A DNA stretch of 64,000 nucleotides from Pseudoalteromonas sp. BSi20652 (GTDB lineage Bacteria; Pseudomonadota; Gammaproteobacteria; Enterobacterales; Alteromonadaceae). Of the stretch, positions 19,017-28,321 are shown piece by piece (position 1 is the first letter of the stretch; each line of letters starts with the position of its first letter). The stretch is from positions 22,412 through 86,411 of the forward strand of contig NZ_BADT01000104.1 of the NCBI RefSeq assembly GCF_000239855.1, written 5' to 3'. The position numbers were made by a program, and so were the translations under genes. A model generated the notes under the pieces. The model saw nothing but the letters and a program-made list of their open reading frames with translations. It had not been told where the DNA came from and made no database searches.

Positions 19017-19870
19017 AGCTAGCACTAGGTACTGTTCAGTTTGGTGTTGACTACGGAATAAGCAACACACTTGGCAAAACACACCAGAAAGAAATAAAAA
19101 AAATACTTAACCTTGCCAAAAGCGAAAATATAACGACCATTGATACTGCTTCAGCCTATGGTAATGCTGAAAAAGAATTAGGCCAGTGCCCACTAAGTTC
19201 ATTCAATATAGTTAGTAAAATTCCTCCTATATCTAATTTAACCAATGTTGATGATTTTATAACAAAAACTGTTAAACAGTCTCTTTGCGACTTAAATTGT
19301 GACGCTTTATATGGATTACTACTTCATCGCTTTGAAGATTTTAGTCAATTCCCTGTTGCACTTGACTGCTTAAAGCAAATTAAAGCAGATAATAAAGTAA
19401 AAAAAGTGGGAGTATCTTTATATTCCCCAGAGCAGCTTAATAATGATGTATTAGCATTTGCAGATCTAATTCAGTTACCACTTAATATTCTTGATCAACG
19501 CTTCGTTCAATCAAATTCATTAAAACAACTAAAAGCTGCAGATATAGAGATTCATACTCGTTCAGCCTTTCTTCAGGGATTATTGCTAATGCAAAGTGGC
19601 ACTTTCCCAGATTATTTTAAACCTATTGCTCCTTTATTAGAAAAGCTTACCACGCTGAGTAATCACTTAAATGTCTCAAAGTTATCGCTAGCATTAAATT
19701 ACGTGGTTAATATTAATGAAGTAGACAAAGTGGTTGTAGGCGTCAACAACGAACAACAACTTAATGAAATTTTAAGCTGCTTAACTTCAAGCTTATCCAA
19801 TATTGATTTATCTGAGTTTAGCCTACTTGATGAGCGTTTTATTAATCCAGCACTTTGGCAATCAAACTAA
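19013..19870 (+). CDS. aldo/keto reductase of nonulosonic-acid cluster
   Basis: 285-aa TIM-barrel NAD(P)H reductase of the aldo/keto reductase superfamily: KLALGTVQFGVDYGISN, the catalytic Asp/Tyr in TIDTASAYGNAEKELGQC, and the C-terminal KVVVGVNNEQQLNEIL. Starts with GTG overlapping the pseC stop, so it is translationally coupled. Such reductases are common beside pseB/pseC but are not part of the core pseudaminic pathway. It may reduce a keto-sugar intermediate or a side group; its substrate is unknown. It overlaps the convergent WbqC gene by 9 bases. Confidence 0.85.
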   Translation: MKLALGTVQFGVDYGISNTLGKTHQKEIKKILNLAKSENITTIDTASAYGNAEKELGQCPLSSFNIVSKIPPISNLTNVDDFITKTVKQSLCDLNCDALYGLLLHRFEDFSQFPVALDCLKQIKADNKVKKVGVSLYSPEQLNNDVLAFADLIQLPLNILDQRFVQSNSLKQLKAADIEIHTRSAFLQGLLLMQSGTFPDYFKPIAPLLEKLTTLSNHLNVSKLSLALNYVVNINEVDKVVVGVNNEQQLNEILSCLTSSLSNIDLSEFSLLDERFINPALWQSN

Positions 19871-20605
19871 TAGAGATTGATAGTGAGTATGTGCTCTCGT
19901 GCATGTATCAATTAATTTAACTGTTTCAACAGGCCCCACGTTAAATAAGCAGTCAATCACACTCAAATGAGATATAAATTCCCCCTTAACTTGTGGGTAT
20001 TTAGGGTGGATAAAGTTTTGATAAAAAACATCAATGCCATTTTTAACTAATGCCCCGCCTGGGGTCTCTTTTTCAATGTAAGCTTGCGCGCCGACTGGTG
20101 ATAAATAAGTATCACATTCTAACTCATTACAAATAGATACTAGCCGAGCATCTTTAACACCAGAAACGTCTTTAAGCTGAGAAGCTATAAATGTTGGTGT
20201 GGTTATATTCATGAACCCCATCAATACTCTAATGATTTTAATATTCATTTGAGCCAAGCAAGTAATACTCTCATCTTTATAAATGGAATCTAATAGTGGA
20301 AATAACGAACTAAAAAACGGCGCTTTTGCGTAGCTTTCAGCAATGCTTTTAAGATGCTTTCTTCGCCAAGGATTTGCACTAACAAATTGAGTATTTTCAA
20401 TTGTTGCTGTCATCCTTCCTTTAGGGGTACTTACCGGACAAGTCAGCATAAGTTCTTGCTTACCCGATTTAATTTTATTTCTAACATGCCAATCACTTTT
20501 TTCAAGCTTTACGTTATCTAAAAAAACGAATTTATCGGCGCTATTAATTAACCCAAAATAACCTAACCAGGGTAAGTAAGTAGGCTGCATCATACTCAGT
20601 AACAT
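19862..20605 (-). CDS. WbqC family protein
   Basis: 247-aa member of the WbqC family (MMQPTYLPWLGYFGLINSAD at the N-terminus, DKFVFLDNVKLEKSDWHVRN, KYPQVKGEF near the C-terminus). Family members sit in O-antigen, capsule and flagellin glycosylation loci. Their biochemical role is not firmly known to me; transfer of an acyl or aminoacyl group to amino sugars is a common guess. It is the last gene of the nine-gene leftward run, overlapping the preceding methyltransferase by 10 bases. Confidence 0.85.
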   Translation of the reverse strand: MLLSMMQPTYLPWLGYFGLINSADKFVFLDNVKLEKSDWHVRNKIKSGKQELMLTCPVSTPKGRMTATIENTQFVSANPWRRKHLKSIAESYAKAPFFSSLFPLLDSIYKDESITCLAQMNIKIIRVLMGFMNITTPTFIASQLKDVSGVKDARLVSICNELECDTYLSPVGAQAYIEKETPGGALVKNGIDVFYQNFIHPKYPQVKGEFISHLSVIDCLFNVGPVETVKLIDTCTRAHTHYQSLLV

Positions 20606-21240
20606 GTTATTTCGCTTTTACTTAATTGCATTGTAAATTCATAAGGGTAACCACCTGGCTTAGTAACGTAGTCATGCTTTAAGGAAACAAAAGGTGTCAT
20701 TGTCGTTTTGCATAATTCAAATAATTCTAAGGGTGATACATAAAAAAGAGCTTCATTTTTGAATTCTACAAATGTCGATAACGCATTAAAAATAACCGAC
20801 TGCTCACAGTGCTGAATACTTTTTTGTAAGGTAAGCGTTAAGAAGCCTATGTTATCTGTCATTTTATTATTGAACACACCGCTAATAAGCACATGGTCAT
20901 AGCCTTGTGCTATCTCATCCTCGTATATATCAAACTCTTTGAACTGAGCTTTTGTATCAGAGCTAAACTTGGCATTTGCGGCGTCTATAAACTCTGGCAC
21001 AAAGTCATAACCTAAATACTCACCGGTAAAACCATTTTTTCTTAGATACAAAAGCATATCACCCAGCCCACAGCCTAAGTCAATAACTCGGCTACTTGAT
21101 GAAATCATATTCAGAAATATCGCAAATCTTACATTTTGTGATTCTTTTGATACGTGCTGTACTGATTTGTGGCTGTCACCATACTCTTTATACAGAGACT
21201 GATAATACGACTTTAAAGTATTACTTGTCTTGGTAGTCAT
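20596..21240 (-). CDS. class I SAM-dependent methyltransferase
   Basis: 214-aa Rossmann-fold methyltransferase. The SAM motif I is VIDLGCGLGDMLLYLRKNGF, then the acidic EYLGYDFVPEFIDAA and HVLISGVFNNKM. It is one of two methyltransferases in this run and only distantly similar to the one at 22147-22815. The likely target is a hydroxyl or acyl chain of the flagellar sugar, by context only. It overlaps the upstream aminotransferase by 20 bases and WbqC by 10, indicating coupled translation. Confidence 0.82.
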   Translation of the reverse strand: MTTKTSNTLKSYYQSLYKEYGDSHKSVQHVSKESQNVRFAIFLNMISSSSRVIDLGCGLGDMLLYLRKNGFTGEYLGYDFVPEFIDAANAKFSSDTKAQFKEFDIYEDEIAQGYDHVLISGVFNNKMTDNIGFLTLTLQKSIQHCEQSVIFNALSTFVEFKNEALFYVSPLELFELCKTTMTPFVSLKHDYVTKPGGYPYEFTMQLSKSEITCY

Positions 21241-22156
21241 TTATAAACATTACCATATTGGTTAATTGCTCTTGAGGTGTTTCGGGACGGACAAATAAAT
21301 TTATAATTTGATCATCAATCAATGACGCATTTGGATAATGTCCATTGGTTTGTAATTCACCTAACGATTTATAATGCTTAGTAAAGATCATGCCATTCTC
21401 TTTTGCTTTAGCTAGAAAGTGAGTTCTATTTTTTATGAGTAAAGGGTAGCGCCAATAGGTTACTTCAGTATCAAAACGTGCTTTTACAAAAAGCGAGTTA
21501 GTAATGTAATTTTGCAGATAATCTACATTCTTTTTTCGCACTTGCATTTGCTTTTTTAAATTTAAAAAGCAGTCATTTAATTTTTCTATTTGTTTTACGT
21601 CACTAAATTGAGCCATTTTATTCTCATTTAAAAACATCTTAGCGCGTTCAAATAAACACTTTGAGCTAGTTAAAACAGCTCCACCATATTGATTATCAAT
21701 AGGTTTATCATACCCAAAACTTAAAATAGAGAAGTCGCCAAAGCTACCTAACGGTTTACCTTTGTATGTACTGCCATACGACAAACATGCATCTTCTATA
21801 AGTGTAATGTTATTGTGTTTTGCAAACTTTGCTATTTCATCAATTTTACAATAGTGTCCGTAACCATGAACAGCCACTATTACTGATACAGAATCATTAA
21901 AAACAGCTTCTATATTAGTGACCTCCATAGACAAAGAGCACAACGAAACATCAGCCAAAATAACGTTGTAACCTGCCATTTGAATAGCAAACAAAACAAT
22001 CGGGCAACAGCTTGCAGGCATTATTACTGAGCTACCCTTTGGAGCCTGTGAGGCGTTGAGTGCTGTTATTAGCGCAAAGCTTCCAGAGCTCGTCAATAAT
22101 GCATGCTGGCGGTCAAATGCAGTAGCAATAAGGCTCTGTAATTGAGTTAAACCCAT
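21221..22156 (-). CDS. short DegT/DnrJ/EryC1-family aminotransferase
   Basis: 311-aa PLP enzyme, shorter than the usual 370-400 aa. It keeps the PLP-binding motifs: SSGSFALITALNA (phosphate site), EDACLSYGSTYKG (Asp and adjacent residues) and SFGYDKPIDNQYGG with the presumed Schiff-base lysine. The N-terminal arm and the usual R(x)HG segment are missing. It may be a diverged aminotransferase acting on the sugar or on an acyl group rather than a duplicate of PseC. It overlaps both neighbours (10 and 20 bases), so the reduced length is not a sign of disruption. Confidence 0.78.
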   Translation of the reverse strand: MGLTQLQSLIATAFDRQHALLTSSGSFALITALNASQAPKGSSVIMPASCCPIVLFAIQMAGYNVILADVSLCSLSMEVTNIEAVFNDSVSVIVAVHGYGHYCKIDEIAKFAKHNNITLIEDACLSYGSTYKGKPLGSFGDFSILSFGYDKPIDNQYGGAVLTSSKCLFERAKMFLNENKMAQFSDVKQIEKLNDCFLNLKKQMQVRKKNVDYLQNYITNSLFVKARFDTEVTYWRYPLLIKNRTHFLAKAKENGMIFTKHYKSLGELQTNGHYPNASLIDDQIINLFVRPETPQEQLTNMVMFINDYQDK

Positions 22157-22815
22157 AATCTCAAATCCTTGCGATAACGGGATAAAGGAAAGCCTTCTGG
22201 TTGAGTAAGTATTTCTACTTTCTTAACACAATGCTGTAAATCGGTTTTTAATTGCTCAAAAGAAAAAAAGCGCCACTGAGAATAACGATGTATCAACGGA
22301 ATCGTTTTTTCATATTCCAGATCACTTGCACTTTTTATATCATGCTCAAAGTGTTTATCGAGTATATCGCCAATCAAAATTATACCTCCGGGCTTGCATA
22401 CTCGTATCATTTCTTTAATCACATCAAGTGCATATTGATAGCTTGGGAAGTAATGAAAAATACTGTAACTGAGTACTCTTTCAAACTCATTGTTGTCAAA
22501 TTGCAGAGCATTCGCTTGTGATTGATAAAAAACGGCTTGGGGGAGTAATTTTTTTGCTTCATTTATCATTGCTTGAGAGTAATCAACACCTGCATACTGG
22601 GAGCATTTGTGTAATTTTGATAATAGTAAGCCGTTACCACACCCTACGTCTAAAATACTATTACCTTGCGCTGAAAACATGAGTTTTTGCTCAACATCAT
22701 CGATGAGCGCCTGCCAAAGTGTATCGTCAAAGGGGCGCCCAACCTGTGCTTTAAAATCACTGTTTATACGAGCAATTTCATCCCACTCTGCTTGTTTAGA
22801 ATTAAACTCACTCAT
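22147..22815 (-). CDS. class I SAM-dependent methyltransferase
   Basis: 222-aa methyltransferase of the Ubi/UbiE type. SAM motif I is SILDVGCGNGLLLSKL, followed by YAGVDYSQAMINEA, the post-motif FERVLSYSIFHYFPS and RVCKPGGIILIGDI. Methylation of the flagellar nonulosonic acid is a reasonable guess from context. It overlaps the pseG-like stop by 8 bases and the aminotransferase start by 10 bases. Confidence 0.82.
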   Translation of the reverse strand: MSEFNSKQAEWDEIARINSDFKAQVGRPFDDTLWQALIDDVEQKLMFSAQGNSILDVGCGNGLLLSKLHKCSQYAGVDYSQAMINEAKKLLPQAVFYQSQANALQFDNNEFERVLSYSIFHYFPSYQYALDVIKEMIRVCKPGGIILIGDILDKHFEHDIKSASDLEYEKTIPLIHRYSQWRFFSFEQLKTDLQHCVKKVEILTQPEGFPLSRYRKDLRLWV

Positions 22816-23770
22816 TTGATACCTTTATAATTTCTTGTGCGAATTGCTCGGTTGAATCGAGGTAATATGATGATAACATTGCGGCTCTTTGCGCCAGAAT
22901 ACCGGTGTGTAAAAACCGCTCAATGTCTAATGTTAAGCTTTCTAACGTTGCATTTTCAGCAAAACCCAAATCAAAAGTTAAATGTGCTCTGGCAAGTTCC
23001 AAAGTGTCTGTATATTGTTCTCTCGTTTGCGAGATAGCACAGTTAGGTATAAGGCAAAAACCGGCTTCATACTTTGTTAATCCCCCGCCATTAATGATTA
23101 AATCGGCTTGTTTGTAAACAGCAGACATATCATCAACGAACTCTAAAGCTTGGTAAGTATTATTTTTTAAACTAATAAAAGGGGCTTTTTGATCTAATAA
23201 AATAATTTTTTTACCTACCAATATCTTATCTAAGGCATTTACAACATGCGTAGCAACATCAAATCGATCATTACCGCCAATAAAAACCAAAATAGTATTA
23301 ATACTATTTTGAAAGTGCCCCTGTGAGCGACTTCGCCTTAATGATAATAACTCCTGGGCAAATGAAAAGTAACGCAGACCTAATCTATGTTTGGTTGTTG
23401 AGCGACAAAACGCCTCTGCGTTAAATCTAAAATTCACAGTAAGATCTATAAAATTGTAATTGTATTGATCAAAGTCGTCGATGATACATAGCTTCAACCC
23501 TATTTTTTTTAACTCAAATAATTGCTCACAGGTAAACTGATAGCTATCAGCAAGCACTGTCATATTTGACTCAAAAATAAAGTCACTGCCTGCTACGGTG
23601 AACCCAAAATTATTAATTCGCTGGGTAGAAAATTGGTCAAAGTCGCCAAAAAAAACAATCTTACTATAAGGCTGTAATGCAAAAGTCGCCCTTGCAACAT
23701 TTAAACACCTTGATAAATGCCCAAAGCCTGTTTTTATAGTTCCGTTGCAATAGAAAATAAAATTAGCCAA
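22808..23770 (-). CDS. pseG: PseG-like UDP-sugar hydrolase
   Basis: 320-aa GT-B fold protein like PseG, which cleaves UDP from UDP-2,4-diacetamido-trideoxy-altropyranose. The N-terminal FYCNGTIKTGFGHLSRCLNV is the GxGHxxR motif of the family. There is also CIIDDFDQYN and the C-terminal UDP-site region (LIINGGGLTKYEAGF). Identity with known PseG is moderate at best by eye, so a glycosyltransferase of related fold is possible. It overlaps the FAD enzyme by 8 bases and the methyltransferase by 8 bases. Confidence 0.78.
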   Translation of the reverse strand: MANFIFYCNGTIKTGFGHLSRCLNVARATFALQPYSKIVFFGDFDQFSTQRINNFGFTVAGSDFIFESNMTVLADSYQFTCEQLFELKKIGLKLCIIDDFDQYNYNFIDLTVNFRFNAEAFCRSTTKHRLGLRYFSFAQELLSLRRSRSQGHFQNSINTILVFIGGNDRFDVATHVVNALDKILVGKKIILLDQKAPFISLKNNTYQALEFVDDMSAVYKQADLIINGGGLTKYEAGFCLIPNCAISQTREQYTDTLELARAHLTFDLGFAENATLESLTLDIERFLHTGILAQRAAMLSSYYLDSTEQFAQEIIKVSNE

Positions 23771-25133
23771 AAGTGCAATACTCTTTTAATTCTTTATGAG
23801 CAAGAACAAGCACATCAGATAACAACCAGCAACGACCACTAAACCTACCCGACACAATAATATTTTTAAAAGAATTTATTAATGTTTCATAATTACGCTG
23901 TGTTGTAGTACAAAAATCATGTGTAGGTACTGGAAAAGTATTGTCAATTATTTGTACACATCCACTTTTCATTTTGGTATCAGACGTTAAAACTCCCATA
24001 TTTTTTAGATCAATAACACCCTGCTCTAATGTGTATGTAGGATCTGCTTTGTACCTTAATACCTCTGCCGATACTTGATACTTATCGCTATGCCTTAAAT
24101 TGTTATACAGTGTAACCCTAAAAATATCCGAACATGGGTCCCAGTTCCAAAGATAATGCGATTCTTTATTTAAAGGCTGCTTATCAAACGTAAAATGTAA
24201 GATATTTGCAGTCCTAAATATAGGTTTATAATTCGCGATCGGTAAATTAGCGGCTTTTAGTGCAAATACAGGCGGCGCACTCCAAAATAACAAGTCGCAC
24301 TTAATACGTGAGCCATCATTAAGGCTAAACGCAGTAACTAAATCATCTTGATATTCAATATCTACCACTTGACTATTACAGCGAATTTCAACTCCTAAAG
24401 ATTCAGCTTTTGCCTGTAATTGATCAATCCAAGTTTGCGCGCCTTTAGAACTATTTGGGTAGTAATAATTTGGAAGGTATGAACCTTGCTCTGCAAGTAA
24501 TGCTTCAAATTCAGCGGCACTATGATAGCCAAGTTTTTTATCAAACTCTGGATGTTGCTTCAACACGCGAGTCAAAGATGCATTGAATGCTTTTATTCTT
24601 GTAGCACCAAAATAATTAATGCTGGTATTTTTAGCTAAATCAGTAAATGCTACATCGCCACCATAAAGCTTATTAATAACCGGTTTTGCAAGGTACTGAT
24701 AGAACACTACACCTAAAGTTTCACATAGATATTGCTCAATGTTATTGGCCTCAGACCCTGATGTGAGTGACATAAACTCACCAATACCCTGTTTATAAAG
24801 TGCTGAATCTAATTTTCTTGCATCAATTGTTTGTGTTTCTAAATCCCACTTACCTGCAAAGTAATTCCCTGTTTTAAGGTGTTTAAATGTATGCCAATTT
24901 TTAGAAAAGTGAGGGTGGTTGAATAATATCTCGTCTATTTCAGCAACACCGGTGCTAGCTGGAATATGTGTGCCTTGGTCGTAAAAATTACCAGCATCGT
25001 CAGTGACTGAGTTCAACAAGCCACCTAACGATTCAGACTGCTCAATTAATACAACGCGATCGTAATGCTTGCGCAACAAAATGCTTGCCGTTATACCACA
25101 AATCCCACCACCGACCACTGCACATGTTTTCAT
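23763..25133 (-). CDS. FAD/NAD(P)-binding amine oxidase-like oxidoreductase
   Basis: 456-aa flavoprotein with an N-terminal dinucleotide-binding fold (CAVVGGGICGITASILLRK, then VVLIEQSESLGG with the acidic ribose ligand) and a protoporphyrinogen oxidase/UDP-galactopyranose mutase-like body. A C-terminal FAD motif is seen at NIIVSGRFSGRCWLLSDVL. Its reaction is not known. In surface sugar clusters such enzymes may oxidise or isomerise a nucleotide sugar. It lies 2 bases after pseI and overlaps the pseG-like gene, so it belongs to the same operon. Confidence 0.8.
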   Translation of the reverse strand: MKTCAVVGGGICGITASILLRKHYDRVVLIEQSESLGGLLNSVTDDAGNFYDQGTHIPASTGVAEIDEILFNHPHFSKNWHTFKHLKTGNYFAGKWDLETQTIDARKLDSALYKQGIGEFMSLTSGSEANNIEQYLCETLGVVFYQYLAKPVINKLYGGDVAFTDLAKNTSINYFGATRIKAFNASLTRVLKQHPEFDKKLGYHSAAEFEALLAEQGSYLPNYYYPNSSKGAQTWIDQLQAKAESLGVEIRCNSQVVDIEYQDDLVTAFSLNDGSRIKCDLLFWSAPPVFALKAANLPIANYKPIFRTANILHFTFDKQPLNKESHYLWNWDPCSDIFRVTLYNNLRHSDKYQVSAEVLRYKADPTYTLEQGVIDLKNMGVLTSDTKMKSGCVQIIDNTFPVPTHDFCTTTQRNYETLINSFKNIIVSGRFSGRCWLLSDVLVLAHKELKEYCTFG

Positions 25134-25135
25134 AG

Positions 25136-26191
25136 CTAGCCTCTTAACTTATTCGTCAACGCAAAACTAACTCTATCACCCAGCTCTACATCGCTTGTTA
25201 AACACAGTCCTAGTACATCATCAAAATGCTTGGTGTGTAAGCCAAAGCCTGGCCTAACCGATTTGATATCGTGTTTTGTAATAACATGACCCTTAGGCAA
25301 ATCCTTAGCAAAATAGAGTGAGCGCCTAGCTAACATATTTTTTTTCGCTGAATCTGTTATGTCATAGCTCACTGTACCTATCGCTTTTTCGGCGTCTCTT
25401 ACTGACCTAACCAGTGATGAAAATTCGTCTTTATCTAATGAGAAAAAGGCGTCTACTGAGTCGTCAGATTTATCAATAATAAAATGCTTTTCAATTATTT
25501 TTGCACCCAATGTAACACTTACTATCGGTGAAATAATCCCTTGTGTATGATCAGACAAACCAGCAATACATTTAAATCGTTTAGCTATATCGGAAATTGT
25601 TGCTAAGTTGCATTCTTCTAATGGGGTCGGATAAGCTGTTGTACACTTTAAAATTGCAATGCTATCACACCCATTATTGCGCAATGTACTAACCGCAAGT
25701 TCAATGTCATCTAACTCAGCAATCCCTGTTGAAAGAATCACAGGTTTACCTGTTGCAGCAACATATTTCAAAAGGGGAATATCTGTTATTTCCGGCGAGG
25801 CTATTTTATATACTGGTGTATTTAATGATTCGAGTAAATCAACGGAAGATTCATCAAATGGGGAAGAGAATATATCAATTTCGCACCGCTTGGCCTCTTC
25901 GAACAGCGCCTGATGCCACTCCCAAGGTGTAAACGCTTTTTGATAAAGTGAGTGCAAAGACACATGTTCTTGCCAAGGGTTGTCACTAGGCAAACAAAAA
26001 TCTGGTTTTGAACAATTTAGTGTAATTGTGTCTGGCGTATAAGTTTGTAGCTTTACAGCATCTGCCCCAGCTAACTTAGCTTCAGCGATTAATTTTTTCG
26101 CTTTATTTATGTCTCCACCATGATTAGCAGACATTTCAGCTATGATGTAACACGGACTATTTTCATCGATTGTTTTATTGTTAATTTTCAT
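25136..26191 (-). CDS. pseI: PseI-like pseudaminic/nonulosonic acid synthase
   Basis: 351-aa NeuB-family enzyme that condenses a 2,4-diacetamido-trideoxy-hexose with phosphoenolpyruvate to make a nine-carbon acid. The TIM barrel (about 1-270) has IIAEMSANHGGDINKAKKLI, AVKLQTYTP, PVILSTGIAELDDI, LSDHTQG and EKHFIIDKSDDSVDAFFSL. The C-terminal antifreeze/SAF domain (about 290-350) has LARRSLYFAKDLPKGHVIT and SVRPGFGLHTKH. The region NPWQEHVSLHSLYQKAFTPW resembles PseI more than NeuB or LegI. That distinction is a judgement by eye. Confidence 0.9.
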   Translation of the reverse strand: MKINNKTIDENSPCYIIAEMSANHGGDINKAKKLIAEAKLAGADAVKLQTYTPDTITLNCSKPDFCLPSDNPWQEHVSLHSLYQKAFTPWEWHQALFEEAKRCEIDIFSSPFDESSVDLLESLNTPVYKIASPEITDIPLLKYVAATGKPVILSTGIAELDDIELAVSTLRNNGCDSIAILKCTTAYPTPLEECNLATISDIAKRFKCIAGLSDHTQGIISPIVSVTLGAKIIEKHFIIDKSDDSVDAFFSLDKDEFSSLVRSVRDAEKAIGTVSYDITDSAKKNMLARRSLYFAKDLPKGHVITKHDIKSVRPGFGLHTKHFDDVLGLCLTSDVELGDRVSFALTNKLRG

Positions 26192-26208
26192 AATAAGTCC
26201 AAAGCTAA

Positions 26209-26961
26209 TTATTGTTGTTCATTTTGTAATGAAATAGCTAACCCTTCGTTACGAATAACTTTGTTATTAATCTGTTTAATATGAGGATGAGCATCAAGTA
26301 TATTTTTTATGTTTTGATAGTTAATGTTAACAGTATCATTAGTAAAACGTGCTAACTCTTTAATAACCTGCCAATCTTCAGGTGTATCTAATGTAAACCG
26401 ATAGCTGCTGTCATCTGTCGTGTTTTGCATTTCATAGGTAGAAAATTGATTTAGTTTATTTTCGTAAAAATGTAACGTCACGTGTTCACGTTCAGACTCT
26501 CTAAGTTCAGCCGTATCTAAAGAGGACAGTAAGCTCGATTTAAAAACCTCACAATCAACGCCTTCGGCAAATTGTTCACTCAAAAAAGCATAATCAACCT
26601 GTTTTTCAAAGTATGTCTGCAATAATAAATCACAAACGCCAGCATCTACAAAAGGTGAATCGCCTGTTATTCTCACAATATGGTCTGATGGGTATGCCTG
26701 GCTTGCTTGCTGAAAACGCGCTAAAACATTCTCCTCTGAACCTCTAAACACGTTGATATTATGGCGTTTGGCTAACTTAACCAACTCATCATTTTCTACG
26801 TTAAAAGAAGTAAGAAGAACAATACTATCTATGTACCTAGATTGTTTTAAACGCATAACAATGTGCAAAATAACGGGGATCCCATTTAATTCTTTTAACA
26901 CTTTGCCTGGTAATCTTGACGATCCCATTCTCGCTTGAATAAAGGCGGCAACTGATTTCAT
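26209..26961 (-). CDS. SpsF-like cytidylyltransferase
   Basis: About 250-aa nucleotidyltransferase of the SpsF type: VAAFIQARMGSSRLPGKVLK at the N-terminus, then RITGDSPFVDAGVCDLLL and YRFTLDTPEDWQVIKEL. The start at 26959-26961 is chosen because it begins MKSVAAFIQ and overlaps the upstream stop as TAATG; ten upstream in-frame residues look non-native. In this cluster it may activate the nonulosonic acid as its CMP form, the place usually taken by NeuA-like PseF, which is absent from the window. Confidence 0.85.
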   Translation of the reverse strand: MKSVAAFIQARMGSSRLPGKVLKELNGIPVILHIVMRLKQSRYIDSIVLLTSFNVENDELVKLAKRHNINVFRGSEENVLARFQQASQAYPSDHIVRITGDSPFVDAGVCDLLLQTYFEKQVDYAFLSEQFAEGVDCEVFKSSLLSSLDTAELRESEREHVTLHFYENKLNQFSTYEMQNTTDDSSYRFTLDTPEDWQVIKELARFTNDTVNINYQNIKNILDAHPHIKQINNKVIRNEGLAISLQNEQQ

Positions 26962-28286
26962 TAATTTAACCTTTGAAAGCCACTGTGGCATACCGGACCA
27001 TTGATTAGGCTTTCTATATCTGCATTACTGTCTAGCGACTGCTGAAGAAAACAAAAAACATCTCTTATTGCATCAATATATTTATCGCAAAGCTCATCGG
27101 TATGGGCGATCGAAAGGTAAATAACATTACTCGCTAAAAATCCTCTTTTAAGCATTTCTTGGGTAAATAGTGTTTTTAATGCCAATGCATGATCACCTGG
27201 AAATATAAATATAGGGACACTATCAATACCTATAATTTTTAGGTTAAAGCCTGTTTGAGTGACCACTTCTTCAATACGAGATTTTAGTCTTGCGCCAGTT
27301 TCATTTAAGCGTTTGGGAATATTATCTCTTTGAAATATTTCTAATGTTTTTAACGCAGCTGTAAAGCCAACTCGTTCGGTCCAATAAGAACTACTAATGA
27401 AGGATTGCTGCGCTGCATCCATCACTTCAGAACGACCTATTATAGCCCCTATTGGATGGCCGTTACCCAGTGCCTTTCCTAGTACACAAATATCTGGCTC
27501 TATCGACGTTAAAAGATGAGACGCCCCTGTGTTAAGTCTAAACCCTGAGGATATTTCATCAAAAATTACAACGATGTTATGTTTAACAGCTAAATCTTTC
27601 ACAGTTTGTAAAAAGGCAACATCCGGCAATCCATGACGAAAAACTTCCATCATAACAACGCCAAGGTTATCACCGTGAGCATCTATGATTGCCTTAAAGC
27701 CATCAATATCACCTTCCTTAAATGGCACCACAGTATTTTGTAATTGCTTAGGTACACCAGCAGGCCTTAAACCAGGTAATAACTGCTCATCTAAATTTCC
27801 AGCGTCAGTTATATTTGTTGCTAAGTACCAATCATGCCAACCATGGTAGCCGCAAAAGGCAACAACATCTTTTTTACTATAGGCACGAGCAATTCGCACT
27901 GCTAACGCACACGATTCGCCGCCAGTACGAGTAAAGCGGACCGCTCCCGCCCAAGGGTGTATTTCAATAAGTTTTTCTGCTAATTCAACTTCTTCATGGC
28001 AATTCAAACTACTCATACTTCCGTTAGAAATCGAACTTATTACCGCATCGTTAATTTCATCATTAGCATAACCTAAAGAACTAGTACCAATTCCCATAAT
28101 AGAGAAGTCATAGTAATGATTATCATCTAAATCCCAAACTTCACAGCCTTTAGACTTTTTATAATACGCAGGCCATTGATCGGGTAAAAACATTTCGGCA
28201 CGCTTTGAAAGTAATTGATTTCCACCTGGAATAATTTTTTTGGCTTTTTGCCACAGTTCAGCACCCGAATTGCTTTTTGATGACAT
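26961..28286 (-). CDS. class III PLP aminotransferase (glutamate-1-semialdehyde aminomutase-like)
   Basis: 441-aa fold-type I enzyme: IIPGGNQLLSKRAEMF, RFTRTGGESCALAVRIARA, AFCGYHGWHDWYL, VVIFDEISSGFRL and VLGKALGNGHPIGAIIGR, with the Schiff-base lysine in GKALG. It is like HemL-type proteins found in surface polysaccharide and Pse/Leg clusters rather than the heme enzyme, given its place at the head of the nine-gene sugar run. It may transaminate or isomerise a sugar-linked or acyl substrate. Position at the operon start fits with the adjacent 282-base gap acting as promoter region. Confidence 0.85.
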   Translation of the reverse strand: MSSKSNSGAELWQKAKKIIPGGNQLLSKRAEMFLPDQWPAYYKKSKGCEVWDLDDNHYYDFSIMGIGTSSLGYANDEINDAVISSISNGSMSSLNCHEEVELAEKLIEIHPWAGAVRFTRTGGESCALAVRIARAYSKKDVVAFCGYHGWHDWYLATNITDAGNLDEQLLPGLRPAGVPKQLQNTVVPFKEGDIDGFKAIIDAHGDNLGVVMMEVFRHGLPDVAFLQTVKDLAVKHNIVVIFDEISSGFRLNTGASHLLTSIEPDICVLGKALGNGHPIGAIIGRSEVMDAAQQSFISSSYWTERVGFTAALKTLEIFQRDNIPKRLNETGARLKSRIEEVVTQTGFNLKIIGIDSVPIFIFPGDHALALKTLFTQEMLKRGFLASNVIYLSIAHTDELCDKYIDAIRDVFCFLQQSLDSNADIESLINGPVCHSGFQRLN

Positions 28287-28321
28287 GTTTTTTCCTTAGA
28301 AATAATAAGTTTAAATTATTT

